Shown: positions 1-8,755 of the stretch, piece after piece | How the letters are laid out: each line of letters opens with the position of its first letter | How positions within the stretch are numbered: position 1 is the stretch's first letter | Assembly: GCA_009782505.1 (NCBI GenBank) | Contig: WRIW01000004.1 | Coordinates: forward strand, 34,128-98,127 | Direction: 5' to 3' | Source of the DNA: Clostridiales bacterium | Lineage (GTDB): Bacteria; Bacillota; Peptococcia; DRI-13; UBA5745 | DNA length: 64,000 bases | Translations under genes and position numbers: made by a program | Notes under the pieces: generated by a model | The model's database searches: none | Seen by the model: only the letters and a program-made list of their open reading frames with translations | Told to the model about the DNA's origin: nothing

Positions 1-472
1 GCAGGGGCGTCGCCGTGCCGAATGGCGCGATGGCAGGCGAGGCGTTTGCCATCGTTATACCGATCATGCCGTCCTCCAGCGCCATCATGGAAAACCAGCT
101 AGCCGTGCCGAAGTGGTTGGAGTTGCGCACCGCTACCATGCCGATACCGAAGTCCTTCGCCAGCTCGATGGCTTTCTTCATCGCCTTGTGGCCGGCGAGT
201 TGGCCTAAGCCGTTTTCCGCGTCAAGCAGGGCGGTGGCGCCCCTTTGCCTGATGTATTTCATCTCCGGCTGAAGATTCATGATCCCCGTGCCGATGCGTT
301 CCGTATACGTGGGTAAGCGCACGATCCCGTGGGAGCTCACATTCCTCAAGTCCGCGAATATCAATGAATCCGTGACGATTTCGGCGTTTTCCTCCGTCAA
401 GCCCATTTTAACGAGCAGGCCCACCGAGAATTTGTTTAGCTGTTCTATGGAGTATTTCCGTTCTTCCGCCAT
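1..472 (-). CDS. Malate/L-lactate dehydrogenase family (Ldh_2), C-terminus cut by window edge
   Basis: The N-terminal 157 residues are visible and the rest lies outside the window. The Ldh_2 (YlbC/AllD/ComC) family contains NAD(P)-dependent oxidoreductases acting on 2-hydroxyacids such as malate, L-lactate, ureidoglycolate or sulfolactate. Family blocks are readable: SHGIVRLP near residue 48, RNSNHFGTASWF near 118 and ASPAIAPFG near 145, which contribute to substrate and cofactor binding. The start at 472 is preceded on the minus strand by GGAGGGG at a normal distance. The gene diverges from serS. The substrate cannot be told from this fragment. Confidence 0.88.
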   Translation of the reverse strand, partial: MAEERKYSIEQLNKFSVGLLVKMGLTEENAEIVTDSLIFADLRNVSSHGIVRLPTYTERIGTGIMNLQPEMKYIRQRGATALLDAENGLGQLAGHKAMKKAIELAKDFGIGMVAVRNSNHFGTASWFSMMALEDGMIGITMANASPAIAPFGTATPL

Positions 473-642
473 TTTTTGCCCCTCCGCTTCTCATTTTATA
501 CCTAAAAGTAAATCATGAGTTATTCTAACACCGCGTATTTTTTTTGTAAAGAAACAGATGGTTCCGCGGATTCCCTCTTGCGTTTTGCCATTTGTAGAAT
601 TATGATGGAAGTCGATCGATCGCGACGCCGGGAGGGACTCAT

Positions 643-1926
643 ATGCTGGATGCGAGAAGAATTCGAACAGACGCCGGTATGGTTAAAAATAGCTTGCTGG
701 ACCGAAACGCCGATTCCGGGCTGGTAGACAAGTTCCTGGCCGCCGACGAGAAGCGGCGGAAGAACCTGGCTGTCAGCGAGGAGAAGAAGGGCCTGCGCAA
801 TAAAGCCAGCGCCAATGTCGCCCGGATGAAGAAGGCCGGCGAGGACGCCGCCGTCATCATGGAGCAGACCCGGGCTTTAGGGGACGAGATCAAGGTGCTG
901 GACGACGAGCTTAGGGATATCGAAGAGGAGATACAGTTTATCCTTCTTCATATACCAAACGTCCCCCACGAGACTGTGCCCGTCGGTAAAGACGAGGGGG
1001 CCAACGAAGAGATACGCCGCTGGGGCGAGCCCCGGGAGCCCGGCTTCCTTGTGAAGCCCCACTGGGAAGCGGGCGAGGCTTTGGGCGTCCTGGACTTTGA
1101 GCGGGCTTCCAAGGTCACCGGCGCCCGCTTCACTTTCTACCGCGGGCTTGGGGCAAGGCTGGAAAGGGCGCTTATTGCATTTATGTTGGACCTGCATACG
1201 CTGAAGCATGGTTACGAGGAGCTCATCCCCCCCTTTATTGTCAATCAGCATAGTATGACCGGTACCGGCCAGCTTCCGAAGTTCGCGGAAGACAGCTACC
1301 GGTTGGAAGGTTCGGAGGGGTACTACCTCGTGCCTACCGCCGAGGTGCCCGTCACGAACTTCTACCGGGAGGAGATATTGGACGCCCAGCGGCTTCCGAT
1401 CTATCACTGCGCGTATACGCCTTGCTTCCGTTCGGAGGCGGGCGCCGCCGGCAGGGACACCCGCGGCCTCATCCGCCAGCACCAGTTCAATAAGGTGGAG
1501 CTCGTCAAGTTTGCCCTGCCGGAGAATTCCTACGATGAGCTTGAGGCGCTCACTGCCAACGCGGAAGAGGTGCTAAAGCAGCTGGAGCTGCCATACCGCG
1601 TCGTAACCTTGTCTACCGGCGACCTTGGGTTTTCCTCCGCCAAGACTTACGACCTGGAAGTCTGGCTGCCCAGCGCCGGTATGTACCGGGAGATATCCTC
1701 CTGCTCCAACTTTGAGGATTATCAGGCGCGCAGGGCGAATATCCGCTTCCGCCGGGAGCCGAAGGCGAAGCCGGAGTTTGTCCATACGCTAAACGGCTCC
1801 GGGGTGGCCATCGGCCGCACGACCGCGGCTATACTGGAGAATTATCAGAACGCCGACGGGAGCGTGACCATCCCCGCGGCCCTCCGCCCGTATATGGGCG
1901 GCATTGATACGATCCCGGCTATATAA
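643..1926 (+). CDS. serS: Seryl-tRNA synthetase
   Basis: Class II aminoacyl-tRNA synthetase that charges tRNA-Ser (and tRNA-Sec where present) with serine in the cytosol. At 427 residues it is full length. The N-terminal 110 residues form the charged coiled-coil arm (residues about 30-100, many K/E) that grips the long variable arm of tRNA-Ser. Class II motif 2 is seen around [20 protein letters not shown], and motif 3 as [18 protein letters not shown] near the C-terminus; [10 protein letters not shown] is the typical serine-site segment. The start is fixed by GGAGGG at 631-636. A tRNA-Ser gene lies 290 bases downstream, which fits a shared serine-decoding locus. I looked for a T-box leader and did not find one. 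Confidence 0.98.
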   Translation: MLDARRIRTDAGMVKNSLLDRNADSGLVDKFLAADEKRRKNLAVSEEKKGLRNKASANVARMKKAGEDAAVIMEQTRALGDEIKVLDDELRDIEEEIQFILLHIPNVPHETVPVGKDEGANEEIRRWGEPREPGFLVKPHWEAGEALGVLDFERASKVTGARFTFYRGLGARLERALIAFMLDLHTLKHGYEELIPPFIVNQHSMTGTGQLPKFAEDSYRLEGSEGYYLVPTAEVPVTNFYREEILDAQRLPIYHCAYTPCFRSEAGAAGRDTRGLIRQHQFNKVELVKFALPENSYDELEALTANAEEVLKQLELPYRVVTLSTGDLGFSSAKTYDLEVWLPSAGMYREISSCSNFEDYQARRANIRFRREPKAKPEFVHTLNGSGVAIGRTTAAILENYQNADGSVTIPAALRPYMGGIDTIPAI

Positions 1927-1965
1927 ACCGTTGCCCGGCCGAGCATAAGCCCAGATGAGCGATAG

Positions 1966-2001
1966 AGTTATCCACAACTTGTTCACAAATTGTGGATAAC
2001 T
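1966..2001. promoter_or_regulatory. Inverted pair of perfect DnaA boxes
   Basis: TTATCCACA (1968-1976) and its reverse complement TGTGGATAA (1991-1999) both match the consensus DnaA box exactly. They lie within a 12-bp inverted repeat (1966-1977 and 1990-2001) with a 12-base spacer. The flanking sequence to about 2160 is more AT-rich than the genes and has weaker box-like words (TTCACAAA at 1983-1990, TTTTCAACA near 2123). The arrangement suggests a DnaA-binding site for regulation or origin-related function. The hairpin could also act as a terminator for serS, although no clean T-run follows. Confidence 0.6.
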
Positions 2002-2175
2002 TTCCCTTTCGGTAAAAGAATGATGAAATATTTGTAAAAAGCGTGTAAGATCGCACCCGCCATTTAGCGTATTTAATCGTAATGAGTATAATTCCTGATA
2101 AAAGGCGCCGGTTCACAAAACTTTTTCAACAACGATGTGAAAAGTTCTTAACAGTAGTGAGATACGACCCAGCTC

Positions 2176-2204
2176 TTGATTTACCGACGCAAAGCCTATA
2201 TACT
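2176..2204 (+). promoter_or_regulatory. Promoter of the tRNA-Ser gene
   Basis: TTGATT (2176-2181) and TATACT (2199-2204) are separated by 17 bases, a good sigma-A-type promoter. The expected transcription start near 2211 lies about 9 bases before the mature tRNA 5' end. Confidence 0.6.
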
Positions 2205-2219
2205 ACCTGTAGCCACTAT

Positions 2220-2311
2220 GGAGGGATACCGAAGCGGTCATAACGGGGCGGACTTGAAATCCGTTAGGGGCCTCGTGTCCCACGTGGGTTCGAATCCCAC
2301 TCCCTCCGCCA
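2220..2311 (+). tRNA. tRNA-Ser (anticodon UGA)
   Basis: The acceptor stem GGAGGGA (2220-2226) pairs with TCCCTCC (2301-2307), followed by discriminator G and an encoded CCA (2309-2311). The anticodon loop CTTGAAA carries TGA at 2255-2257, reading UCA-type serine codons. The T arm is GTGGG-TTCGAAT-CCCAC. A long variable arm is present, as required for a type II serine tRNA. It lies between serS and an ATPase gene. Confidence 0.97.
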
Positions 2312-2389
2312 TTTTGTGATAAATCCGAACTCGTCCGCTCACCAATAGTTCCGGTGGGCGACGGGTTTGGCTTTGTTCGTTTTGTAAAA

Positions 2390-2441
2390 TTGACAATAAT
2401 ATTTTAGTGAAGTATAATTGACTAAATCATACTTCACTAAA
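2390..2441 (+). promoter_or_regulatory. Consensus promoter overlapped by a 13-bp inverted repeat
   Basis: A perfect TTGACA (2390-2395), 17-base spacer and perfect TATAAT (2413-2418) drive the ATPase gene at 2463. A perfect inverted repeat, TTTAGTGAAGTAT (2403-2415) and ATACTTCACTAAA (2429-2441) with a 13-base spacer, covers the end of the spacer, the -10 box and the likely start of transcription. It would work as an operator that blocks polymerase, or as a 5' hairpin in the mRNA. RBS GGAGG follows at 2450-2454. Confidence 0.75.
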
Positions 2442-2462
2442 TAAAGTTCGGAGGATCGTTCC

Positions 2463-3854
2463 ATGTTCGTAGGCAGAACAAGAGAGCTTGATAACCTAAA
2501 CAAACGGTATGAAAGCGGTGAGTTTGAAGTCGCCATCATATATGGGCGCCGCCGTATCGGGAAAACCACTCTCATCAATGAGTTTATAAAGGATAAGGAA
2601 ACCGTCTTCTACACAGGGATTGAAGGTAATGCGAAGGAGAATCTTGAAGGGTTAAGTAAAAGCATTTACTCCCTTTCCAATGACTTTGCCGATACTTCGG
2701 GCAGCTTCCCGAACTTCCAAGAAGCCCTTGAAACCGTTTTCAATATTTCAGAAAAGCGAAGGATTGTATTCGTCATAGACGAATTCCCTTATCTTGCCGC
2801 AAGCTATAGGTCGATTTCATCTATCCTTCAGGTGCTGATTGATAAAAACAAGGCTACGTCTAATATGTTCCTGATTCTGTGCGGTTCCTCTTTATCCTTT
2901 ATGGAGGAACAGGTGCTTGGTTATGAAAGCCCGCTCTTTGGCCGGCGTACTTGCCAATTCAAAATACTCCCCTTTGAGTTCTTTGAGATAAATGAGTATT
3001 ACAAGAAGTTTAGTTGGGTCGATTTAGCCACGGTTTACGGTATAACGGGGGGAATCCCGTTATATATGTCGCTCATGGACGAAGGTCTAAGCGTTGAGGA
3101 AAATATTAAAACCAACTTCCTGGAACCAAACGCCTACCTGTTTGAAGAACCGATGAACCTAATCAAGCAGGAATGCCGTGACCCCTCTCAATACAATTCG
3201 ATAATCAAAGCTATCGCCACCGGATCGTCCAAGATGTCGGAGATATGTTCCAAGACAGATATTGATACTTCCCTTGCCACAAGCTATCTGGGCAAACTTA
3301 TCTCCTTGGGGATTGTAAGGAAAGATAAGCCTTTCGGGTCTGGTAATTCCCGTAAAACCATATACGCACTTGAAGATTCCATGTTCCGCTTTTGGTATCG
3401 TTTCATACCGGACAACATAGCGGCGATCAACCGCGGCTTGTCCGATACCGTTTATCAGAAGATAGCCCCGCAGCTGGCTGCGTTCATGGGCGGGGTATTT
3501 GAGGAGATATGTAAACAGTATTTATGGGAGTTGAACCGCAGGGGCAAGGCGGCTATCCCCTTTACCGACTTAGGCCGCTGGTGGGGGAATGACGCCAAGA
3601 GAAGGCGGGAGGCTGAAATTGACGTCATGGGTATCGGAGATAATAATTCCGCTTTGTTTGGCGAATGTAAATGGACGAATGAAAAGGTTGGTACCGCCGC
3701 CCTTGATACACTTATCGAAAGAAGCAAGCTCTTCAGTTATGATAGTATGCATTATTACTTGTTTGCCAAGACAGGTTTCACGAAGGGATGCGGAGATCTG
3801 GCAAGCGCCATTGGCAATGTCACACTGGTTAAGTTCGAGGACATGTTTCAATAA
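2463..3854 (+). CDS. AAA/archaeal-type ATPase with C-terminal DUF234 nuclease-like domain
   Basis: A 463-residue P-loop ATPase of the archaeal ATPase (COG1672) type. Walker A GRRRIGKT is at residues 28-35 and Walker B IVFVIDEFPYL around 101-111, with the acidic DE. A winged-helix segment follows (about 250-300), then a DUF234 domain with a PD-(D/E)xK-like pattern (EIDVMG, then GECKW) near the C-terminus, as in many members. The cellular role of the family is poorly known; DNA- or stress-related roles are only guesses. The gene is visibly more AT-rich than its neighbours, follows a tRNA gene and has its own promoter/operator, all compatible with horizontal acquisition. Confidence 0.85.
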   Translation: MFVGRTRELDNLNKRYESGEFEVAIIYGRRRIGKTTLINEFIKDKETVFYTGIEGNAKENLEGLSKSIYSLSNDFADTSGSFPNFQEALETVFNISEKRRIVFVIDEFPYLAASYRSISSILQVLIDKNKATSNMFLILCGSSLSFMEEQVLGYESPLFGRRTCQFKILPFEFFEINEYYKKFSWVDLATVYGITGGIPLYMSLMDEGLSVEENIKTNFLEPNAYLFEEPMNLIKQECRDPSQYNSIIKAIATGSSKMSEICSKTDIDTSLATSYLGKLISLGIVRKDKPFGSGNSRKTIYALEDSMFRFWYRFIPDNIAAINRGLSDTVYQKIAPQLAAFMGGVFEEICKQYLWELNRRGKAAIPFTDLGRWWGNDAKRRREAEIDVMGIGDNNSALFGECKWTNEKVGTAALDTLIERSKLFSYDSMHYYLFAKTGFTKGCGDLASAIGNVTLVKFEDMFQ

Positions 3855-3878
3855 ATAATTTCATTGCGCAACGTGGCG

Positions 3879-5282
3879 CTAGCCGTTTGTGGCGCCTGTG
3901 CTGCCGTGGAGCGATTCGATCCTTTGCAGGGCGTTTTTCTTCCACTTCCCCTTATTGAAGATGATCAGCAAGAATACCAGTCCGTAGAGCTGCGATATGA
4001 CGTGGGAAAAGTATACGACCTCGATCCTGCCAAACACTTGGTTAAGGGCGATGAGGACGGGGATACGCACGACCACAGCCGTCATCAACCCGTTGATCAT
4101 GATGGTGACCGTGTCCCCGGAACCCCGTATGGTGTCGCCGAGAGGCGAGGATATGGCGGTGATCAGATGCACCGGAACCAGGATATTGAGCATCATGCTG
4201 CCGGCCGCGATGGTCGCTTCATTGTCCGTAAACATCCGGAGGAGCGGCGCCTTGAAAAAGAGCACGGTGGAGCCGAGTACCGTGGATATACATAGAATGA
4301 GCAAGATCACTTGCTTTGTGCCTTTATACACCCGATCCATTCTTCCCGCGCCTATATTCTGAGCCGTGAATGGAGCCACGGACATATTCAGCGCCGAGAC
4401 AGGCATATTGAGGTACATGTCCACCGTATTGCCGATGGAGTTGCCCGCTATGCTGGCCGTGCCGTAGGCGGTGATGAAGCCCATGACGATCATCCCCGTA
4501 AGGGACATCGTCACTTGCTGGATACCCGTAGGCAGGCCGATTTTGAGGAATGCCTTAGCTTCGGTCGCGTAGAATGCCAGCTTCCTCACGTTGATGCTTG
4601 TCCAGGGATTATTTTGCAGACGGACATAGAGCAAGGCCACGGAAAGAAATTGGCTGATGACAGTGGCGGCCGCCGCCCCCGCGATGCCCCACTTGAAGAA
4701 GATGACAAACACCCAACATAACACGGCGTTGACGACGGAAGTCACCGCCAGGACGAATAGTTGTATTTTCGACTCGCCCATGCCCCGCAGAAAACCGGCC
4801 ATCATATTGTACAGTAGCTGAAAGACGATGCCGGAGAAAATGATGCGCATGTATGTCAAGGCCATGGCGTATAGGTCGGCGGGGGCGTTTAGCCAGCGGA
4901 GGATCAGCGGGGATATAAGGATGCCCACCGTGGATAAGACTATGCCGGTCGCCACCGCCAGTATGGTAGCCGTATTCACGGTACGCATGCAGCTGGCCTG
5001 GTCTTTGGCGCCGTAGTGCTGCGCGACCAGTACGTTGCCACCGAGGGATATCCCCATGAAAAACGATGTGAGGACCCTGAGGAAGGGAGCGGAAAGCCCC
5101 ACGGCAGCCAGCCCCACATGGCTGACCCCGCGCCCCACGATGATGCCGGAAACAGTATTGTATAGCTGCTGTAGTACGCTGCTGAGCATCAATGGATAGG
5201 CAAACAGGAGGATCTTTTGCCATGGCGTCCCTGTTGAGAAGTCTATCCTTTTTCTTTCCTTAGTCGCCGGTTGAACGTTCAT
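3879..5282 (-). CDS. MATE-family efflux transporter
   Basis: A 467-residue integral membrane protein of the multidrug and toxin extrusion family, which exports cationic drugs or metabolites using a Na+ or H+ gradient. It shows about 12 hydrophobic segments in two pseudo-repeats. The opening TPWQKILLFAYPLMLSSVLQ and the Q-x-Y-N-x(6)-GR pattern (LQQLYNTVSGIIVGRGV) are typical of the NorM/DinF-like Firmicutes branch. The ATG at 5280-5282 is preceded by a purine-rich GGGGAGAGAG. It is convergent with the ATPase gene, with a 24-base gap. The substrate is unknown. Confidence 0.93.
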   Translation of the reverse strand: MNVQPATKERKRIDFSTGTPWQKILLFAYPLMLSSVLQQLYNTVSGIIVGRGVSHVGLAAVGLSAPFLRVLTSFFMGISLGGNVLVAQHYGAKDQASCMRTVNTATILAVATGIVLSTVGILISPLILRWLNAPADLYAMALTYMRIIFSGIVFQLLYNMMAGFLRGMGESKIQLFVLAVTSVVNAVLCWVFVIFFKWGIAGAAAATVISQFLSVALLYVRLQNNPWTSINVRKLAFYATEAKAFLKIGLPTGIQQVTMSLTGMIVMGFITAYGTASIAGNSIGNTVDMYLNMPVSALNMSVAPFTAQNIGAGRMDRVYKGTKQVILLILCISTVLGSTVLFFKAPLLRMFTDNEATIAAGSMMLNILVPVHLITAISSPLGDTIRGSGDTVTIMINGLMTAVVVRIPVLIALNQVFGRIEVVYFSHVISQLYGLVFLLIIFNKGKWKKNALQRIESLHGSTGATNG

Positions 5283-5446
5283 TTCTCTCTCCCCGTCGGT
5301 TTTCTGGCTACTCTCTATTATATCGCCGCGCCGGATGCATTACAATTTAAGCAGCATAAATTTCCACTTGAAAATCAGGAAGAAAGAAATCATAATAGTA
5401 GTATCGGAAAATAAAAAATAAAAATAGGAAGAAAAGAGGTTTACGC

Positions 5447-6682
5447 ATGGAAAGAGTTGTACTTACCAGTTTTGCCCGCACCCCGTTTTCCAGTCAGAAC
5501 GGCCATGAATTCCAGGAACTCAGCTTACCCAGCCTGGCCTACACCCCCATGATGGCGGCGATGGAGCGCTCCCATCTGGGCAAACGCGATGTAGACAGCA
5601 TCATCGTAGGCGTGATGGATCAGCACGGCGAGGGGGGCAATATGTCCCGCTTACTCGCCCTGAAAGCCGGCCTCGATGTGGATACGGCCATCGGGTACAC
5701 GCTGAACCGCATATGCGGTTCGGGCTTCACGACGGTCACCAACAGTATGATGGAGCTTTGGACCGGCCAGGGTAATGTGTGCGTCGCCGTGGGCGCGGAG
5801 ATGAATAGCCACAAGCTCATTTCGCTGCCCTTGTCCTTCGCCTGGACCGGCATCCCCAGAGGGGGGATCACCCTGGGCGGCATGGTGGGGATAGAGAATG
5901 GCATCGCCCCCCCGTCCTATGGCGACACGAGCCCCATGGGCACCACGGAGAAAGCGGCGGAGCTGTACGGCGTGACCAGGGAGGATGCGGACCGTTTTGC
6001 TTACGACTCCCAGATGAAGGCGAAAGCCGCTCAGGAAAATGGAAGGCTCGCCGTGGAGATCGTGCCCATCGAGGTACCCCAGACAGGCAAGAAAGGCAAA
6101 GTCGAAATGGTCACCATCGACAAGGACTTGCATCTCAAGCCATACACACAGCTTGACGTGCTGGCGACCCTGCCCGCCGTCTACAAGAAGCCGGACGGCG
6201 TCGTCACCGCCGGCAATGCTTCCGGCAGCGTAGACGGGGCTGCCGCGGTGGTTCTGATGACCGAGAGCGAAGCGAAGCGCCGTGAGCTTCCGCCCATCGC
6301 TTATCTGAATGATTTCGCTTTCGTCGGCGTCGATCCTTCCCTCATGGGGACCGGGCCGGCTCCCGCCATCCAGAAGCTCCTGAAGAAGACCGGCCTTACC
6401 CTGGACGAGATCGACGTCATCGAGATCAACGAAGCCTTCGCGGCCCAAGTCCTCGCCGTCATGAAGATGCTTGGCCCGTATCTGGATTCCGACTTCTACA
6501 AGAAGCTGAACCCCAACGGCGGCGGCGTCTCCATCGGCCATCCGGAAGGCGGCACAGGCGTCCGTCTCACGATGACCGTAGCGGAGGAGCTCCGGCGCAC
6601 GGGCAAGAGGCTGGGCATCTGCAGCGCCTGCATCGGCGGCGGCATGGGCGTAGCGATCCTGCTGGAGAACGCGCAGCTATAA
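5447..6682 (+). CDS. Acetyl-CoA acetyltransferase family (thiolase)
   Basis: A 411-residue thiolase that condenses two acyl-CoA molecules or cleaves a 3-ketoacyl-CoA. The nucleophilic cysteine is C90 in NRICGSGF. INEAFAAQVL, the histidine block GGGVSIGHPEGGTG and the second catalytic cysteine in CSACIGGGMG complete the active site. It stands alone between a MATE gene and a terminator. RBS AGAGG precedes the ATG. It could serve butyrate or 3-hydroxybutyrate synthesis, beta-oxidation, or a mevalonate-type branch; without partner genes nearby (hbd, crt) this cannot be decided. Confidence 0.95.
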   Translation: MERVVLTSFARTPFSSQNGHEFQELSLPSLAYTPMMAAMERSHLGKRDVDSIIVGVMDQHGEGGNMSRLLALKAGLDVDTAIGYTLNRICGSGFTTVTNSMMELWTGQGNVCVAVGAEMNSHKLISLPLSFAWTGIPRGGITLGGMVGIENGIAPPSYGDTSPMGTTEKAAELYGVTREDADRFAYDSQMKAKAAQENGRLAVEIVPIEVPQTGKKGKVEMVTIDKDLHLKPYTQLDVLATLPAVYKKPDGVVTAGNASGSVDGAAAVVLMTESEAKRRELPPIAYLNDFAFVGVDPSLMGTGPAPAIQKLLKKTGLTLDEIDVIEINEAFAAQVLAVMKMLGPYLDSDFYKKLNPNGGGVSIGHPEGGTGVRLTMTVAEELRRTGKRLGICSACIGGGMGVAILLENAQL

Positions 6683-6734
6683 AGGAGACGAATCCGGACT
6701 AAGCGTATAATCGAATCAACATCTTTTTCAACGA

Positions 6735-6770
6735 GCCTCCCCCGGCTTATCGTAGTCTGGGGAGGCGTTT
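6735..6770 (+). terminator. Rho-independent terminator after thiolase gene
   Basis: The stem GCCTCCCC (6735-6742) pairs with GGGGAGGC (6759-6766) over a 16-base loop, followed by GTTTTGCTCATTTTTT. It separates the thiolase gene from the next promoter. Confidence 0.85.
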
Positions 6771-6791
6771 TGCTCATTTTTTCATCATCTG

Positions 6792-6819
6792 TTGACATTT
6801 CGAAAAATATCTGTATAAT
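6792..6819 (+). promoter_or_regulatory. Promoter of the LicC-LicA fusion gene
   Basis: TTGACA (6792-6797) and TATAAT (6814-6819) with a 16-base spacer. The start of transcription should fall near 6825-6828, only about 10 bases before the first in-frame ATG (6837). Palindromic words around CGAAAATGATATTTCG (6832-6847) and CGCGACCGTCGCG follow directly and could bind a regulator. Confidence 0.75.
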
Positions 6820-6836
6820 TTCACTATATAACGAAA

Positions 6837-8645
6837 ATGATATTTCGTGAAACGCGACCGTCGCGAAACGGAGGTGCATTTACCATCAATAAAAGGGACT
6901 GGATCGTCTTGGCGGTCATCGTTAACTTTGGCTACCTTAATCATAAAAGCATCATGAGCCGTACCGGCTACTCTCTGGGCCTGATCCACTCTTCATTAAA
7001 GAAACTCATGGATGAAGGCTTTATAGACGACGAGTACCAGGTGACGGAAAAAGCCAGGCGATACATGGAAGAGACGAAACCGCGCCGGGCAGTGATCCTG
7101 GCGGCGGGCATGGGCTTCCGGATGACGCCCATCAACCGGTACCCGAAAGGGCTCCTGCAGATCAACGAAGAGCCTCTCATCGAGCGCGTCATCAAGCAGC
7201 TGAAGGACGTCGGCGTCGGGGAGATCTATGCCGTGGTGGGCTATCAGATGGAGCGCCTTGAGTACCTCACCGACAAATACGGCATCAAGCTGATCTATAA
7301 CTACGATTTCGCGAAAAAAGATAGCCTGCACTCGCTGCGGCTTGCCGCCGACAAGCTCTCTAACTGCTACATCATCCCGTGCAACATCTGGTTCGCGAAC
7401 AATCCGTTTAATCAATACGAGTACTTCTCCTGGTACGCCATCGCCGAGCATACGGACGAGGACAGCTATGTCCGCCTGAACCGGAAGCTGGAGCTCATCC
7501 ATACCGGGGACGAAGGGGCGGGCAACTCCATGATCGGGCTGTGTTACCTGAAAGAAGAGGACGCGGAGAAAGTCCGCGAACAAATCGTCCGTCTGGACCG
7601 GCAGCGGAGATATGCCCGGGAAACCTGGGAGCAGGCTTTATTCTTCGGCAATAAAATGATCACCTACGCCCGGACCATGCTGGGGCAGTCCGCTTATGAG
7701 ATCAATACCTACGAGCAGCTTCGCGACCTAGACAGCGAATCCCGCAATCTGCATTCCCGGCGAATCGAGCTTATCTGCGATGTGTTTCAGACCGGGCAGG
7801 ACGCCATCACCGATATATCCGGCTTGATGAAGGGCATGACCAACGACCTGATGCGCTTCTCCGTGGATGGCGACCCGTACCTCCTGCGGGTGCCCGGCGA
7901 AGGCAGCAACGAGCTTACCGACCGGCGCCAGGAGGCGGAGGTCTACGCGGCGATCAAGGGGAAGGGCTTTTCCGATAATGTCATCTTTATCTCGCCGGAA
8001 AGGGGTTTTAAAATCACCGAGTTTTGGGAAGAAGCGCGGGTCTGCGATCCGTCGGATGATAAAGACGTCGCCGCGTGCATCCGCTTCCTGCGCAACATCC
8101 ACGGCATGAAGCTTGAGGTACCTCATACCTTCAACCTGGCGGAAAAGCTGGAGCTGTACGAGAGGCTCAGCGACGGGCACCTCTTCTTCTCCGACTACAA
8201 CGAGACGAGGAAAAAGATCGTGCGGCTCATCGCGCTGCTGGATACGCTGGCGAAGGACGCGCGCCTCTGCCATATCGACCCGGTATCGGATAACTTCCTC
8301 TTTGTGGGCGACGAGCTGTATCTCATCGACTGGGAGTATGCCGGGATGTGCGACCCCCATATCGACTTAGCGATGTTCTGTATATATGCCAACTATGATA
8401 AGGCCGCCGTAGACCGTGTGGCGGATATTTACTATGAAGGCGCCTCCTCCGACCAGGATCGCCTCCTGATATACGCTTATGCCGCCGTCGCCGGGTTCCT
8501 GTGGGCCGTCTGGTGCGGTTATAAGGATAAAATGGGCGTCAACTTCAGCGAATACGCGATACGGCAGTACGGATACGCGAAGGAGTTCTACCGTCACGCC
8601 ATGGAGCTGATGGACAAGCTCGCCCCGGCTTTGTTAAGCGGATGA
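6837..8645 (+). CDS. HTH + choline-phosphate cytidylyltransferase (LicC) + choline kinase (LicA) fusion
   Basis: A three-domain protein of about 600 residues. A short winged-helix module (residues about 17-78) is followed by a LicC-type nucleotidyltransferase beginning VILAAGMGFRMTPINRYPKG (about 85-105), which makes CDP-choline from CTP and phosphocholine. A LicA-type aminoglycoside/choline kinase fold ends it, with HIDPVSDNF and IDWEYAGMCDPHIDLAMF as catalytic and metal loops. LicCA fusions are known, for example in Treponema. The BCCT transporter downstream would supply choline for phospholipid or cell-surface decoration. The true start is unclear: the ATG at 6837 has no Shine-Dalgarno, while GGAGGTG at 6870-6876 sits 8 bases before an in-frame ATC (6885), exactly where the HTH domain begins. 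Confidence 0.88.
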   Translation: MIFRETRPSRNGGAFTINKRDWIVLAVIVNFGYLNHKSIMSRTGYSLGLIHSSLKKLMDEGFIDDEYQVTEKARRYMEETKPRRAVILAAGMGFRMTPINRYPKGLLQINEEPLIERVIKQLKDVGVGEIYAVVGYQMERLEYLTDKYGIKLIYNYDFAKKDSLHSLRLAADKLSNCYIIPCNIWFANNPFNQYEYFSWYAIAEHTDEDSYVRLNRKLELIHTGDEGAGNSMIGLCYLKEEDAEKVREQIVRLDRQRRYARETWEQALFFGNKMITYARTMLGQSAYEINTYEQLRDLDSESRNLHSRRIELICDVFQTGQDAITDISGLMKGMTNDLMRFSVDGDPYLLRVPGEGSNELTDRRQEAEVYAAIKGKGFSDNVIFISPERGFKITEFWEEARVCDPSDDKDVAACIRFLRNIHGMKLEVPHTFNLAEKLELYERLSDGHLFFSDYNETRKKIVRLIALLDTLAKDARLCHIDPVSDNFLFVGDELYLIDWEYAGMCDPHIDLAMFCIYANYDKAAVDRVADIYYEGASSDQDRLLIYAYAAVAGFLWAVWCGYKDKMGVNFSEYAIRQYGYAKEFYRHAMELMDKLAPALLSG

Positions 8646-8755
8646 TCCCGCTAAGGCCGCAAAGCGTCCGGCGTAGGCTCGGCGCTTCCGGCGCTATCGT
8701 TGCACCTCGTATAACGTGACTTGACGCGGCTATCTGAAGGAAGCAGGTATAGAAT

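Noticed and set aside
473..642. Possible T-box leader for serS
   Set aside because: The gap is only 170 bases, and neither the conserved T-box TGGNACCGCG-type word nor a terminator hairpin with T-run could be found.
877..1482. 201-residue open frame antisense to serS
   Set aside because: Opposite a certain gene, with low-complexity composition typical of a shadow frame in GC-rich DNA and no ribosome binding site or family similarity.
2220..3878. tRNA-Ser as integration site with a direct repeat beyond the ATPase gene
   Set aside because: No second copy of the tRNA 3' end and no integrase gene were seen downstream, so a mobile-island boundary is not supported.
5651..6541. 296-residue open frame antisense to the thiolase gene
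   Set aside because: Rich in His, Gly, Asp and Arg as expected from reading thiolase codons backwards; no recognisable motif.
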